Source: Owenia fusiformis
Lineage: Eukaryota > Annelida > Polychaeta > Sabellida > Oweniidae
Length of the DNA stretch: 64,000 nucleotides
Direction: 5' to 3'
Assembly (NCBI GenBank): GCA_903813345.2
Contig: CAIIXF020000008.1
Span: 15,360,822 to 15,424,821 of the forward strand
The notes below the pieces were generated by a model. That model had not been told where the DNA came from. It worked only from the letters and a program-made list of their open reading frames with translations, and searched no databases. The position numbers and the translations under genes were made by a program. This document shows positions 40,030 to 52,657 of the stretch, piece after piece (position 1 is the first letter of the stretch; every line of letters starts with the position of its first letter).

Positions 40030-41462
40030 AAATACAAGTTTTACAGTAAAAAGTAAATCAATTACCTTTGTGAAATGCTTTAATTTTATTTAATCAAATT
40101 TAATAATTTAAATTCCTATATGATTCAATGTGAATGTTACGACTTTCCCACTGACTCATGTTTATAATTATTTTGTTCCCCGTATCCTATTTTGTTATGG
40201 AAATCATAATGATCTTTGAACTTAAGTTGGATATTTCACAATATGAACAATTTAATTTCATGTGTTTTACCTTCAGATTAGTGCAGTTTTTAGGCATGAA
40301 ATAATGTAACCAAAATGTGCAAAGTTCTTCAACCAAAGAATTATTTCTGAGGTATACACCAAAATCTGAGTTAGTGAACACATCTCTAGTGAACACCTAT
40401 CCATCTTCGCACGCTCGGTCTTCACTGCGTTCATCCGACGGGAGCCGAGTGAACGAAGATGACACCTATCAGGACCTAAGCTATATGAGAGCTCTGCCCG
40501 ATCTTCCATACAGACCCACGTGTGACTAGACTACCATATTAAAGTACAATCCTATAGTGAAAAGTGAACACTTAATCTTGGCAATTAAATTTATGCCTCT
40601 AGTGAGCATTGAATTAGATAATTTACATTATTTCTCGCGGATTTTCTGCAACTGCCTCATCAGTTCATCAGTTTATGTTTTTGTTACCTGCCCAAAATAA
40701 TTGAAAGGTCAGTTTGAGATGTTGATCTTTCTATTGAAACAGGTGACTAATTATAATTCTTAATAAGCTTTTTTTGTAGTAGATGATATGCGTCTCGCAT
40801 TGATTGCTCTGGAGATAATCTGGTTAATTATTATTACCTCTATCTAAGTCTCAACTTAATTTTTTTCTCATTTCCATCAATTAAAAAACAGATTGGATTA
40901 AATTATAAAGTCACCCTTAATTGTCTCCATCATGTCCTAATTCAATGAAGTCCCTCAACTGAGTCAAATGTGTCAAGGATGCACTATTTTAATTTTAAGA
41001 GGCAAACATCATTGAGACTTTTTCAAGCATCTAAATATATGTATATTAACACGTCTTGACTAGAAAAGTATTCATCTGATATATACAGTGCATGTGTATA
41101 TGTTAGTATTCACATGCAATAACTGAAAATTATTTTATCTCTTGTGTTAACTGAATACAGAAGCTGAAGAGACCGGATTAATATGACCAAATATCACAAA
41201 TTAAATTGAATATTCCCCCTCTTCCTTTTAGCTTTGTTGAATAACTGATCTCTTATAATACACAAAACGGTGAACGTTTTTTCTCGGCAAAAATGTTCAC
41301 TATACACAGGTTTTACTGTATGTGACAAAAAATGACATATGGAGTCAGGTGATGTGATCCAACATTAAGTTCGTTAATATATATTATTATATATATGTTT
41401 TGGTAATTGTTTGTATTAAAATAATCCTAGTATTATAGTGCATTATAATAGACTCTCTAATT
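40030..41462. other. Spacer with CAGTAAAACC-family pieces and a GC-rich island
   Basis: AGTGAACACCT repeats near 40373-40400 and the right end ACACAGGTTTTACTG at 41306-41320 belong to the MITE family seen at 21549-21726. A GC-rich, codon-like island lies at 40401-40530. The rest is AT-rich without features. Confidence 0.4.
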
Positions 41463-43878
41463 CACTGGGGATGAACTGGAAACGAGGGAGGTTTTGCCTC
41501 GTATCAAAATGGCGGCGCGTGAAAAAATTTCATTCTGTAAGATTTTTGTTTTTTACAATTTTCGTGCTTTTATCCTTCAAATTAAAACTTAATATTTGGC
41601 AAGTAAATAGTTTATAAGTTCCGGTTTTATAATATGATTGCAAATTAGAAATCAATACAGACATTGCTGAGATATTTACATTTCAATTCTCTCACTTAGG
41701 AAACGAGGCACCTCTCTACATTTTGTAACAATGAAACGAGGCAATGTTTGACTTGCAACGAGGCAACTATTCTTTCTGTGATAGTGTCTACATTTAATGA
41801 TCTTATTTCCACCGTTCTGGTCACATACGACCGATTACGTTTTACACGATATACTTAGGTGGTTCAAAAAGTTTTGCGTTTGATGTCATAACTTCAAGGA
41901 AAATAGTATTATTGCAATGAAACTTGGTACACATATGTGTTATATATTTATAAATTATATGGTAAAATTTGGGACCTCAATTTTGATTGGTTCTTGAGAT
42001 ATGGTTGCTATGGTAACCAGAGTGGTGGGTACCATGTTCAACCCGAAATTACGTTTTTCCAAACAGTTTACTTGCTTGAATAAACTCTTTGTAAAATGGC
42101 AATTAGCAGGTGTAAGTGTCTTTGGGTGGCTATTTTTCTTCAAATTCTTCAATTTTTCTAATTGTCTCTATGACATCACAATAGACAAGTGACACGATAA
42201 GTTCCTTTGTGATGTAGGCTATACTGTCCAAAACGCCGAAAAAAACGTACGCATTTCGTTCGGACTTTTCACGCGAATTACGTATATGTCACGAATTCCG
42301 TTCGAAATTTTTCGTACCTAAATATTTCGAAAACGTTAAATAGCATTGTTTTGAGTGTCAATTCCAATAAACGAGCCAGCTATCCGAGCTATCAATGGTA
42401 GCGCATATATCGTCAAAATGTTCTCTCAAATAAGAAAAATCTCGTTCAAAGAAGTGCTATTTTAATAGGGAGCTTAAGCTACACGTATTTTAGAAATGGC
42501 GAACGTAAACGTGAAATGACCCCTGGGAACTATAGTTCCGTTCTGGATTGACTTATACAAAGACCCAATTAAAACAGTTTAACTGACCTTTGTAATCATT
42601 CATGCAAATAAAGACGTTGAAGACAAGAACTAGTTCTCTGAAGATTGCAATTTTACACGTTTACGTACACTTCTCTTTAAAACATGTGTCGTTAAACCTC
42701 CCTACTAATCGTACGCAAATGGGGCATTGTTGTTGCTCGAGATGGCTATATTTGATAGAATATAATTCCAGATACGATAAAAAAAGAATGACCATGGTAA
42801 TAATTAAATGACTCGCCTATATTACAAAAATAGCAGAGTCAAGGAGCACACTGGCATTGTCTCATTGGTGTACATTCGATTTTACTGTTTGTATTCTTTA
42901 ATGTCTGTATGTTCCTTATTATGTCACTATCAATTATGTTATTCTGCATATAGTCCAACGAAATGTGGAAATGTTCGGCGTCTGACGTCTGGAGTTCGGC
43001 GTCTGGCGTTTTGCGTCAAAAGCAAATTCTTTAGCAATTTTAGCAACTTTCAAAAACTGAACAAATGCGTACCGCTTAGACTGACATCATACTTTACTGT
43101 GAACAATTATAAACTTATTATGACTTTCAAGTATTTCTTAGAACATATGTTACCATGGTAGCAGATAAATGGACTTATTTGTTATTACTAAGTTACAACA
43201 CGTGTCATATGTTAATGCCTTGTATTTTCTTAAATGCTAGAAATGGTAATGCATTTGTAAATGAAATATTCATAAATTTTCTAGATTATTAGCCATATGA
43301 AAAATGTTAATGGTCGATGGCATAAATATTATGATGTCGCTATCCGTGAATTAAAATAAATGATGTTTCAAGGTAGAATAAAAGCAAGCTTTGTTCACAA
43401 CTGTCTATATCTGCTTCCCTATTCAACATAACATTTTTGCTTTTTAGGAAGCTTCAACATAACAATATCAGCAACGTTGTCGTTTCCTGTTACAGAAATA
43501 GCATTTGAACAGGGATACTTCTTTTTGTAGGCCCCGTTCTGTAATAAAAACAAAACATTTTTAATTAAATATGGTTGCCTCGTTTCATTCTTAAGAATGC
43601 TATATAGCTGCCTCGTTTCCCTGAGAAACATGCCTCGTTTCCTAAGTGAGAGAATTGATATGTAAATATCTCAGCAATGCCGGTATTGATTTCTAATTTG
43701 TAATCATATTATAAAACCGGGACTTATGAACTATTTACTTGCCAAATATTAAGTTTTAATTTGAAGGATAAAAGCACGAAAATTGTAAAAAACAAAAATC
43801 TTACCGAATGAAATTTTTTCACGCGCCGCCATTTTGATACGAGGCAAAACCTCCCTCGTTTCCAGTTCATCCCCAGTG
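41463..43878. mobile_element. Transib-like element with 245-bp inverted ends, TSD TAATT
   Basis: It is 2416 bp long. Left CACTGGGGATGAACTGGAAA and right TTTCCAGTTCATCCCCAGTG open inverted arms of about 245 bp that match almost throughout. Exact TAATT duplications lie at 41458-41462 and 43879-43883. GAAACGAGGCA motifs repeat below both ends. No transposase was recognised. Pieces of other repeats sit inside it. Confidence 0.75.
42232..42345 (+). mobile_element. CTGTCAAC-family fragment inside the Transib-like element
   Basis: GTACGCATTTCGTTCGGACT and GAAATTTTTCGTACCTA closely match the middle of the element at 46844-47345. Neither end is present. Confidence 0.65.
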
Positions 43879-43883
43879 TAATT

Positions 43884-44968
43884 GTCATACAGTATAGCCC
43901 CTGAACTGGCTGACTGGATAAACTAATTCCACGGCACGCTATTTCCTAAAATGTTCAACAGTTCTTTTATTTTAGCTAAACTTTCACTTTCTTCTATATT
44001 TGATCAGATCTCAATTATTTTTTTCTTAAAATAAAAATAGGTTTCTATAAAATGAAAATTTCTGAAAAGATTGCTTTTATCCTATTACCCTCTTTGTCTC
44101 TCCTAATTCCTATAACCTTGACAGTGTTGGAGTATTTTTAGAAACAATCTCTTGTAATAATGTTCATGAAAATTTGCAAAGATGAAGCAAAACTAAACAC
44201 TAAAATAAATATTTCTAAAATATGTTCATACATGAACCTACCTTGACAATTTAGTTGTTATGGCCAAAGCAAAACTAGAATCAAATAAAATTTACACTTT
44301 ACATAATAAAGGATTTGGATAAGCCACTCAGTCTTTATTGAATTTTTAAGCGGGATTTTTAATAAATGTACATTGGAGCGTTTTCCCATTGAACTTGTTA
44401 AAGTCAACTGTTAACTCGCGTTTATTTGACATTGGAATTATATTTGGATACCAACTTTAGCTATTGTTCAGTTAACATGTATTCTTACTATAGTCGATGA
44501 TTGTTGGGAATATATTGTATGGAATAACTCAAGGCTGCTGTGCTTTACTTTGGAAGAACATATATAGGGCTTCAAGTTATTCTGCTAGGAACAAATAAGA
44601 CTACACAAGTTGCTGCAGTAGACACTGGTGAGAAAAAAAACTTTTTATTTGTTGTATTGAAATACGAAACAATGTTTTATCAAAGAAGATTTGGAATGGT
44701 TTTTGATTTGCTGCATTCCGGATAGAGGTATATTCTAAAATTATAAAATTAAGCTAATTCTCTCCATGACATTTACCTTATTAATGTTCTATACTTTACA
44801 TGGTCTATATCTCAGAATGAATACATTTCTCACTTTGGGCTGAAACATCATCTCAACAAATATTGCACTATACGTTTTCTTCACAAGAAAATAAAATGTT
44901 GCAATCTATTACTTCCTTGTCAAGTTGCAAACCGTCCCAGTGCATAATAGAGAAGTAGTTAAAGTACT
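43884..44968. other. Spacer upstream of the TRPV-like gene
   Basis: AT-rich sequence. A 5' exon of the channel gene may lie here, because the coding exon opens at a clear acceptor, but none could be identified. Confidence 0.35.
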
Positions 44969-45440
44969 CTCCCCTTCAAAGATTTGGCAACACCACCCCC
45001 CATTGGATACAATGGTAAGACCTGTTTATATACACTCCCCTCCAAAAGTTTGGCAACACCATCCCGCATTGGATACAATGATTAGACCTGTTTATATACA
45101 CTCCCCTCCAAAAGTTTGGCAAGACTGCCCAGATTGGATACAATAATTAGACCTGTTTATATACACTCACCTCCAAAAGTTTGGCAAGACTGCCCAGATT
45201 GGATACAATAATTAGACCTGTTTATATACACTCCCCTCCAAAAGTTTGGCAACACCATCCCGCATTGGATACAATGATTAGACCTATTTATATACACTCC
45301 CCTCCAAAAGTTTGGCAAAACCACCCCACATTGGATATAATGATAAGGCCTGTTAATTTACACTTCCCACCAAAATTTTAGCAACTTCAACCCACATTGG
45401 ATAGAATGATAAGGTCTCACACTCCCCTTCAAAGGGAAAC
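44969..45440 (+). repeat. 65-66 bp minisatellite before the TRPV-like exon
   Basis: About seven copies of a unit starting CCTGTTTATATACACTCCCC and containing AAAGTTTGGCAA and CATTGGATACAATGATTAGA. The array ends about 75 bp before the splice acceptor. Confidence 0.9.
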
Positions 45441-45518
45441 ACTGGCTCCTCATTGGATCTAACATTAGCAAGACCTGTTAAAGTTTGAATTGATTGTCTC
45501 AATTATTTATTGCAGAAT

Positions 45519-48211
45519 ATGAAAGTTGATGCATTCTCTGGTGATGCATCCACCACGTGGTCAGATGAGGAGGCGGATGCCTTGTTCCAGGCTTGTGTCA
45601 TATACATCAAAGACTGTGCCAAAAAACATGCAATCAACAAGACAAAACAAGCAACCACCCAACAAGAAAACAATCAACTGAATATACAAATTAGCCCCAT
45701 CCCTAAATCAAGCAAGTCAAACTCAGATATTGGCTCTGATGATTCTGATAGGATCGATTTTAACGAGATGAAGATATTTAATGACAGTGTTGTCACAATA
45801 CATGAGGCGGAAAACATTACCAAGAATGACGTAGGATGTGATTCGATTCTTGTGACGTCATTCCATACTGCACTGGTTCACAATGATTTCTATTACGTCG
45901 AGAAAGTCTTGGGGTATTTGGACAACCACGAGAAGCATTACCTTCTAAATACTCGAATCAGGTATACCCCTATTGAGAAAAACTCAAGTCAAACCAGAAA
46001 ATCTGAATATGACTTTCCCGATCTAGTAAGGGACAAATTGGACAGCAAGGACAGGGATGTTTTATGTAAGGAGCGAATTGAACGATTCACAAGTAAAAAG
46101 TTAAACCAAGTTCCAAAAGCCTTTGGAGCATTTACATTTGAATTACCGTTAGCTCTTGCTGCTAGCTCGGGGAATACTGATATGTTTGAGGAGGTTATCA
46201 TGAATGGTGCTAACCTCTTGTCTGTGGATAGCTATGGAAATAACATTGTACACTGCTTGGCAATCATGGCTGGAATATCTCCCTTCCAATCTGCAAACAT
46301 GTTCAACCATTTACTACAGCATACACAATCTGAGCTCCATAGGCAGGCCTTACTCTTTCAAGAGAACAAGGAGATGTTAACACCCTTGGATATAGCTGTG
46401 AAGAATGGTATCCCTAATATGGTTCAGCTCTTTCTAGGTACTGATGGGGTCTACAGGAATGTTCTAAAGGAGTGTGCTATGTATCAGTATGTTCAATATA
46501 ATGTCACAGCCTATGAGAGGAAAGATTCCGACAAGGCTTCTCCCATGGCATACATTTCTGAATTAAGTGAAGCACAAACTGCTATTGCTGAGGGTAGTGA
46601 AATGCTTACCACTGAACCAATCAAGACATGGATTGAAACAAAATTCAATAATACATTTTGGGTTGTGCTGGGTTGGATTGTGTTTTGGATTTTGTTTTGT
46701 GGGATTGAGATTGCATTGGTTGTTATATTTGAGCTCAAGGTGCAATCAGATTTAGGAGATAGTTATTTGGTTCTTCACATTTTAGGGATTGTTTTTGCCT
46801 CTATGAGTATCATATCTGAGATTGTGTTTTGTATATGGGACTGCAGGCCTGTCAACTGTCCCGCAATTTGCGTATTTGTCACGCATTTGCTGAAGAATTT
46901 GAAGTCACGCCAGTTTGTTTTGCGTGACAGAAAATGTCACGCAAAATACGCATTTTACCTGGTAATTGTCACGCAAAAATATTTCTGTAGAAATTTTATC
47001 GAAATATGTTTACGATACGGTAAAAATACGAACGCCGGAAAAAACCGAACGCAATTTGTTCGGATTTGTCACGCGAATCCCGTATGTGTCACGCATGTTC
47101 ATTGGAAATTTTTCGTACCTACCCCCCCCCCCCCCCCCCTTGACGACATCGCGAGCGTAGCGAGCGTAGCGAGCGCGAAAAATTTGAGGTGTTCAAAGTT
47201 TGGCAAAGGTGCTCAAACTTTGGCCAAAGGTGTTTAAAAGTTGGCTAAAGGTGTTCAAAATTTGGACAAAAGTGTTCAGATTTGGACTGAGGTGTCCAAC
47301 ATTTTGAAGTCACTCATATTAGGTGGTCCCAAGTTGACAGCCCTGGGACTGGAACAATCAAACTAATTAGATTGATTGTGCGCTGCTTCACTCCTAAAGA
47401 CCAACCAGTTGCGTATCTTTTCACTTATAGGCTGTTCCATTTTGTATTCTCACTCACAGCTGTCCTAGTATTCATCTGTCAATATTTTCTGATTGGTGGA
47501 GACTTTGTCCATGTCTTGACTGTCATGATCATTATACTCGCATTCCTCTGTCTTCTATTCTTTGTACACCTAGTGCCATCTATAGGACATCTCTTAGTTA
47601 TAATTGAGAAACTCCTCTGTGATGTGCTCATCTTCCTCATTGTATTTATTTCATCTTTGATTCCAATGGCGGCTTGTTTATACTTTACGAATGCAGACTT
47701 TGTGCCCAATGGTGATTTACGACAATCCAATTTAACCGAAGGTGGTAGTTACGCATATAGAATCTACGAGACTTTACTTATGACGTTCCAGCAGCCAAGC
47801 TCTGATTTCATGGTTTCTAAGAACACAAATATTGGGTTTGTGAATTTCCTCTATATAGCAACAATGATTGTATGGTCCATTTTCCTGTTGAATGCATTGA
47901 TTGGGTTAATAGTGAAAAGAGCGCAAGATATTGCTGCATATATCGACACAATGTGGAAAATACAGTCTTTAGCTATGGTGCTAATGGTGGAGAAGAAATT
48001 CATGAAAATGCCATCACGTTGCTATGAATTATGTAATTGCACAGAGTTGGAGCCAGCAGAGATCATTGAGTTACATAATACCCATGTGTTTCTGGAGACA
48101 TTTGAGGTTGCGATTCAGTCCCCAGGACAGGAAGACAGAGATAAATCGAGGAGGATTGGGTTACGGAGAGGGAGTCATGATAAAGATGACAAACTCGTTT
48201 CTGTTGTTTAA
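45519..48211 (+). CDS. TRPV-like ankyrin-repeat cation channel, interrupted by a transposon
   Basis: The first coding stretch (ATG 45519, after acceptor ttattgcag at 45515) runs to 46843; the second is 47346-48211, stop TAA. Ankyrin-type repeats include LALAASSGNTDMFEEVI (near 46145) and TPLDIAVKNGIPNMVQLFL (near 46382). TM1 is near 46657-46735 and TM2 near 46763-46830; TM3-TM6 follow at about 47420-47930, with a pore loop YRIYETLLMTFQQP and post-S6 WKIQSLAMVLMVEKKF, the TRPV-like W-K-Q signature. This would make a plasma-membrane cation channel. The 502-bp element at 46844-47345 sits between TM2 and TM3. Removing it with one target copy still leaves the two halves one base out of frame, so this copy is a pseudogene, a null allele, a sequence error or uses splicing I cannot see. 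AATAAA lies at 48310-48315. Confidence 0.75.
46844..47345 (+). mobile_element. hAT-like non-autonomous element inside the TRPV-like gene, TSD GGACTG
   Basis: Ends CAGGCCTGTCAAC and GTTGACAGCCCTG match at 12 of 13 inverted positions. GGACTG is repeated exactly at 46838-46843 and 47346-47351. The interior has repeated TGTCACGC, a 19-C run near 47121-47139 and GAGCGTAGC repeats. Part of it remains open in frame with the upstream channel exon, ending at 47237. Relatives lie at 31965-32090 and 42232-42345. Confidence 0.85.
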
Positions 48212-49041
48212 AGTGACATAACGCTAACTCTAATATTTCCATGATTTAAAGTTTCACTGTATGTTCAATAACATCAACGATGAAGTATTGTTCAACAAGA
48301 ACGAGAAACAATAAAATAAACAAGTTGCTAAAATTGATGTCATAAAGGAACCCTTATGAGTGATTCAATTTTAAAACATTAGTATTCAACACACAAACAA
48401 GCTTTCCAAATATTTCATTATATTTTAACTGGCAGTATGACACTTTAATTCCCAGAATTTACTTTTACAAACTGATTATCAATAGCAGTGCTGTAGCCAA
48501 TCGTGTAATTCCTCAACCAATTGCCCATGGGAAATTATTTAAAATATGAATGCATACTAAATCATACCAACAATTTTGTATATAAATAACACAAAACAAT
48601 GTTTTATAATATATTTATAATATTCTTGTTGTATTGTATACCTTGTAATATATTAAAATAATAAACAAGCATATGAAGATGAACTTGTTGAATTCTGTTT
48701 ACAATTTTATATAAGAATTACTGATACATTTTAGTTGTATGTATTCAAGGCACAGTAACACCTCAACATGATATATATTTTGCTGCATAGATTTTTATGA
48801 ACAAAAGGCACTAGATGTGTGACAGGCATACAATGTGATGACCATACAATGTGACAAACATACAATGTGACAACCATGGTAACCACACAATGTGACACTT
48901 ATACAGCATGACATAGGTACAGGGTGACACACAGATGCAAAGGATTGAATGACACATGTCATGCTAAATTGTACCTCCATTTTTGAACACCTGTCAACTT
49001 GCAATTTTCCATACTCAATTGACACCCTGTCATATTAAATG
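48212..49041. other. TRPV-like 3' UTR and spacer
   Basis: AT-rich. Candidate poly(A) signals lie at 48310-48315 and 48660-48665. A short degenerate array of ACAATGTGAC lies at about 48825-48905. Confidence 0.4.
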
Positions 49042-49216
49042 CAGGCCCGTAGCCAGGGGGGTTCGCGTGAACCCCCCCCCCTGGCCAAAAATTCTTTCAA
49101 AATCACGCAGTTTTTCACCATTTTGAGCTCTTCTCAAGTGATTTTAGCCATATTTGTGAACCCCCCTGGAAATTTTGAAAACTGAACCCCCTTGGCAAAT
49201 CCTGGCTACGGGCCTG
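49042..49216 (+). mobile_element. hAT5-like GTAGCCAGG-family element, TSD AAATG
   Basis: Ends CAGGCCCGTAGCCAGG and CCTGGCTACGGGCCTG; exact 5-bp repeats AAATG at 49037-49041 and 49217-49221. 175 bp, no ORF. It is the best-preserved copy in the window. Confidence 0.9.
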
Positions 49217-49221
49217 AAATG

Positions 49222-52200
49222 TTTAACCCTAAGTTTCATTCTCCAAACTACAAGGACACAGAAATCACAGGTGTGAACTATGGATCCCTGTACTTGGAGA
49301 TCTAGACTACTCTAGACTAGGTTATAGTTACTTTGCATTTAGACAATATTAACAGAAAAGTATTGACACAAGACAGGTATATCTAAAAAATATAATTCTA
49401 ATCGGATATATTAACATTATAAGGGAATGTTATATGTACAGTTAACTGATACCTTCAAAAATACTCTCTTTACAGTTATTTCTGACAATAAAGTACAGAA
49501 TTTGATTGACATAATTAATGCCTAAAAGTGCACTTTTACTTTAAAACAGATTTTACTGGCCTTATTAGTGTACACTCTAGATGGAATAAACCTTTCTCAT
49601 ATTAACATAAAAAAGCATGGTTCACCACCAACTGAAGCATGTATTACAGAAGGAACTCACCAACTGAATATAAAGCAGAATGAAATTGTTCTTACCACAA
49701 TATTCAGAATGCATTCAGTTTATTTACTATCTAGTCCACAACACAAGGATATTGAGCAACTGTTTCATGCTATTTCATGAAATGCATTCTTTTATTAACA
49801 CAAGAGTAGCACACCATACAAATGTAATTTAAAACCCCTAATTTTGAACTGTCCTTTAAGAGAGGGGGTTTTGTTTTGTTTTGTTTTCTTATAGCTAAAA
49901 ATCAGTTTAATTTAATCAAAACTAGAAAATACAAATCTACATGTACAACATCCATCACAACCTTAGTATTCATTCAAAGTCAATATATGCAAAGTAAGGC
50001 AAAATGACACAGAAGGAACCAGAATGCATAAATATTATCCATCCAGAGAATGAGTTGATTTTCATCACTCAAAAAAGGCTGAGTTAAAGTTGCAAATTAA
50101 TTTTTAATGCATGGTTAAATTTGCATGATTCAGATCATAAAAATATTCAATCGAAAATATTTACATGCAAGTTGATAAAAAATATATATTTAAATCTAAT
50201 GTTTAATATTGTATTATTAACTTATTATGCTCACATAAGATACCCTCGAGAAAAAATAAATTGTGAATACAGTTTTTAACTGTCTAATGATAACCTCATG
50301 AAGAGAATACAGTTTGGCTGAAATTTCCACGAGTCTGTGAGCAACTAGTTTTCGCAAAAGTATAATCTCAGTAGGCTTAGTTGTTTTACTTGAAAATATA
50401 TTGAATAGGGCAAATTATATTTTGATTAGTTTACAATTATGCAACTGATACTCGATAGTAATTGATTTCTGTGGCAACGCAAGTTTGTCATTATACCTCA
50501 AAATTGATGGCTGCATATTATGCGTAATGAGTGCCCACTATGCATTATGATTGCAAGATATGCACATTGCTTGTTAACGATGCATTGTGCACAATGTAAA
50601 TTATTCCAAATATGCACAATGATTGCAAAATATGCACAGTAATTGTAGCAATTCATTGTGTACAATGTTTTAAAATTGCAAATGATGCATTATGCTTCAA
50701 AATATGCACAATGATTGCAAAATATGCATAATAATTGTAACAATGCACACCATGCATTGCAATAATAACAGTATTGTACACTCTATGAAATGTACAATGT
50801 ACTTGTACAATAATTGCAAACTATGCACAATTGCTTGTTTTCTTTGACAATAATGGTGAACCATGCACAATGATTGCATACTAATTTTTTTAATGTTACA
50901 GAACAAACTACTATCTACAGAGCATACACTATTTAATGATATTACTGTATAATTATATAATACTATTCTACAGTATAAATATACTCCTCATTCACTAAGT
51001 GATTATGTATTCATTTACATAGCTTAACATGATAAATATTTCTCAAATAATGTCTCATATGATTACGATTCATGAATTCAATTTCTCAGACTCAATTCAA
51101 AAATTGATGAATTCTAATGACATTTTCTACCATTCTCTGATCGCAGGGCTCCAAAATTCGGAATATATTCTTTCTCTTTGCAATTTATCCAAATGAGTTA
51201 TGGATTCTGGACACCTGCTTTGGAGGATGTTTTCTAATGTCAAGTAATATACTAATGACAAACTATACAGATAAGTTGACCTACTGTCTTGTGGGTTCGT
51301 CTCACTTTACTTCTGTTATAAATACTGTATATGCTACAATTTACATATAAAGCTTCGAATTCTATATTTACTGTACAAATATACAGGGATATTTCATTAG
51401 TACCTGAGTAATATAAAAAGAAACTCAACAATTTTATTGGATAGCCAAAGACAATTCTTGACTTTGAAATTGCCCTTCTCGCAAAACATTATTCAAAATA
51501 TTTTCGAAAAACTTGACTGAAAAAACTTGAGTAATTATTTTTTATTTTTTTCCACTGAAATCTAAGCAACTTTGGAAATTCGTCAAGTATTTTCCAATCA
51601 ATCATCCCCATATTGCTATTACAAATCAAATCAATTTATATCTATATTATATATATACGTGTGGCATACACACTGAGTTAACTGTTACTATGAAAATATT
51701 TTTCACTTAATTCATAAAATTTTGGCAATGCAGAAATTTGTCAATTTTTATATATTAATTAACCTATTTTAGAAGTGTACATACTGAAATAAGATAAGAA
51801 ATCAAGAATTTCAGAATTGCCCATTTTCCTTTTGATCAAATCAATATTAAAAAATAGCAAATTCGCTAATTTAAACCAATTTACAGAAACATGATCTTTT
51901 ATGTACTGGTAAATGGTGAATGTAACATTGTATTGAAATATCTTTCTTGTTGAAATGAATCACAAACTCTAATTTATACAAATGAATCTGTTCAGTATAT
52001 ACATGCATATATTTATATAATATGAATTAATTAATTATAATGCTTATTAAAGGCACATTTAGTAAAATTGAAGAATTTATAAAACATTAGGCAGATTACA
52101 AGAATCCTTTGCTGTAGCTTAATATTTTAAGGGGCAGGTCAGGAGATAAATGTTTTTGAAAATTAATGTACAGAGGACTCAATGCACTGCCCACCCCTGT

Positions 52201-52657
52201 TTGATATTTTAGATTATAAATCTCTCAATATCAAAGTTTCTACTGAAACTGTTTTATATTAGTTTTGCATTAAATTTATATTTGAACTAGTCTCTCATAA
52301 CATTAAATAATATTATAGAAGGCACATTACTCCAGTTGAACTATATTAGAAGTATAGGAATGTTATATTTTTGTAGATGTAAATTTTTGCATTTGAATCT
52401 ACATTGCATTCAATAGTTTTCATTAAGTATATAAAGAATTACACCTGTACAATATATTAGTTGTATCTACATATAAATAGTTGAATTATTGAACACATTG
52501 ATATTCCTATTTCGGAAATCTCATGTAATGTACATGCATATTGCTAAAACAACTGGTATGTTGCTATGACAACTGTTTCTATTGCTAAAACAACACACTT
52601 ACTATGACAACTGAATGTATTGCATTAACAACCATAGAGATGTCATGATAACTGTTT
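49222..52657. other. Convergent spacer, probably including the PDZ-gene 3' UTR
   Basis: Low-GC sequence without exons. Degenerate repeats of ATGCACAATGATTGCAAAAT fill about 50520-50880, and TGCTATGACAACTG-like repeats lie at 52545-52650, just past the PDZ-protein stop codon. Confidence 0.45.

Noticed and set aside
42808-43161. 117-aa plus-strand ORF
   Set aside because: Lies inside the Transib-like element and shows no recognisable domain or splice signals.
44925-45381. Repetitive ORFs with YIHSPPKVWQ
   Set aside because: They are translations of the 66-bp minisatellite; no start, splice or family support.
46844-47237. Continuation of the channel reading frame into the sequence after TM2
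   Set aside because: The open frame runs into the hAT-like element by chance (C-run, low complexity). It is not channel sequence.
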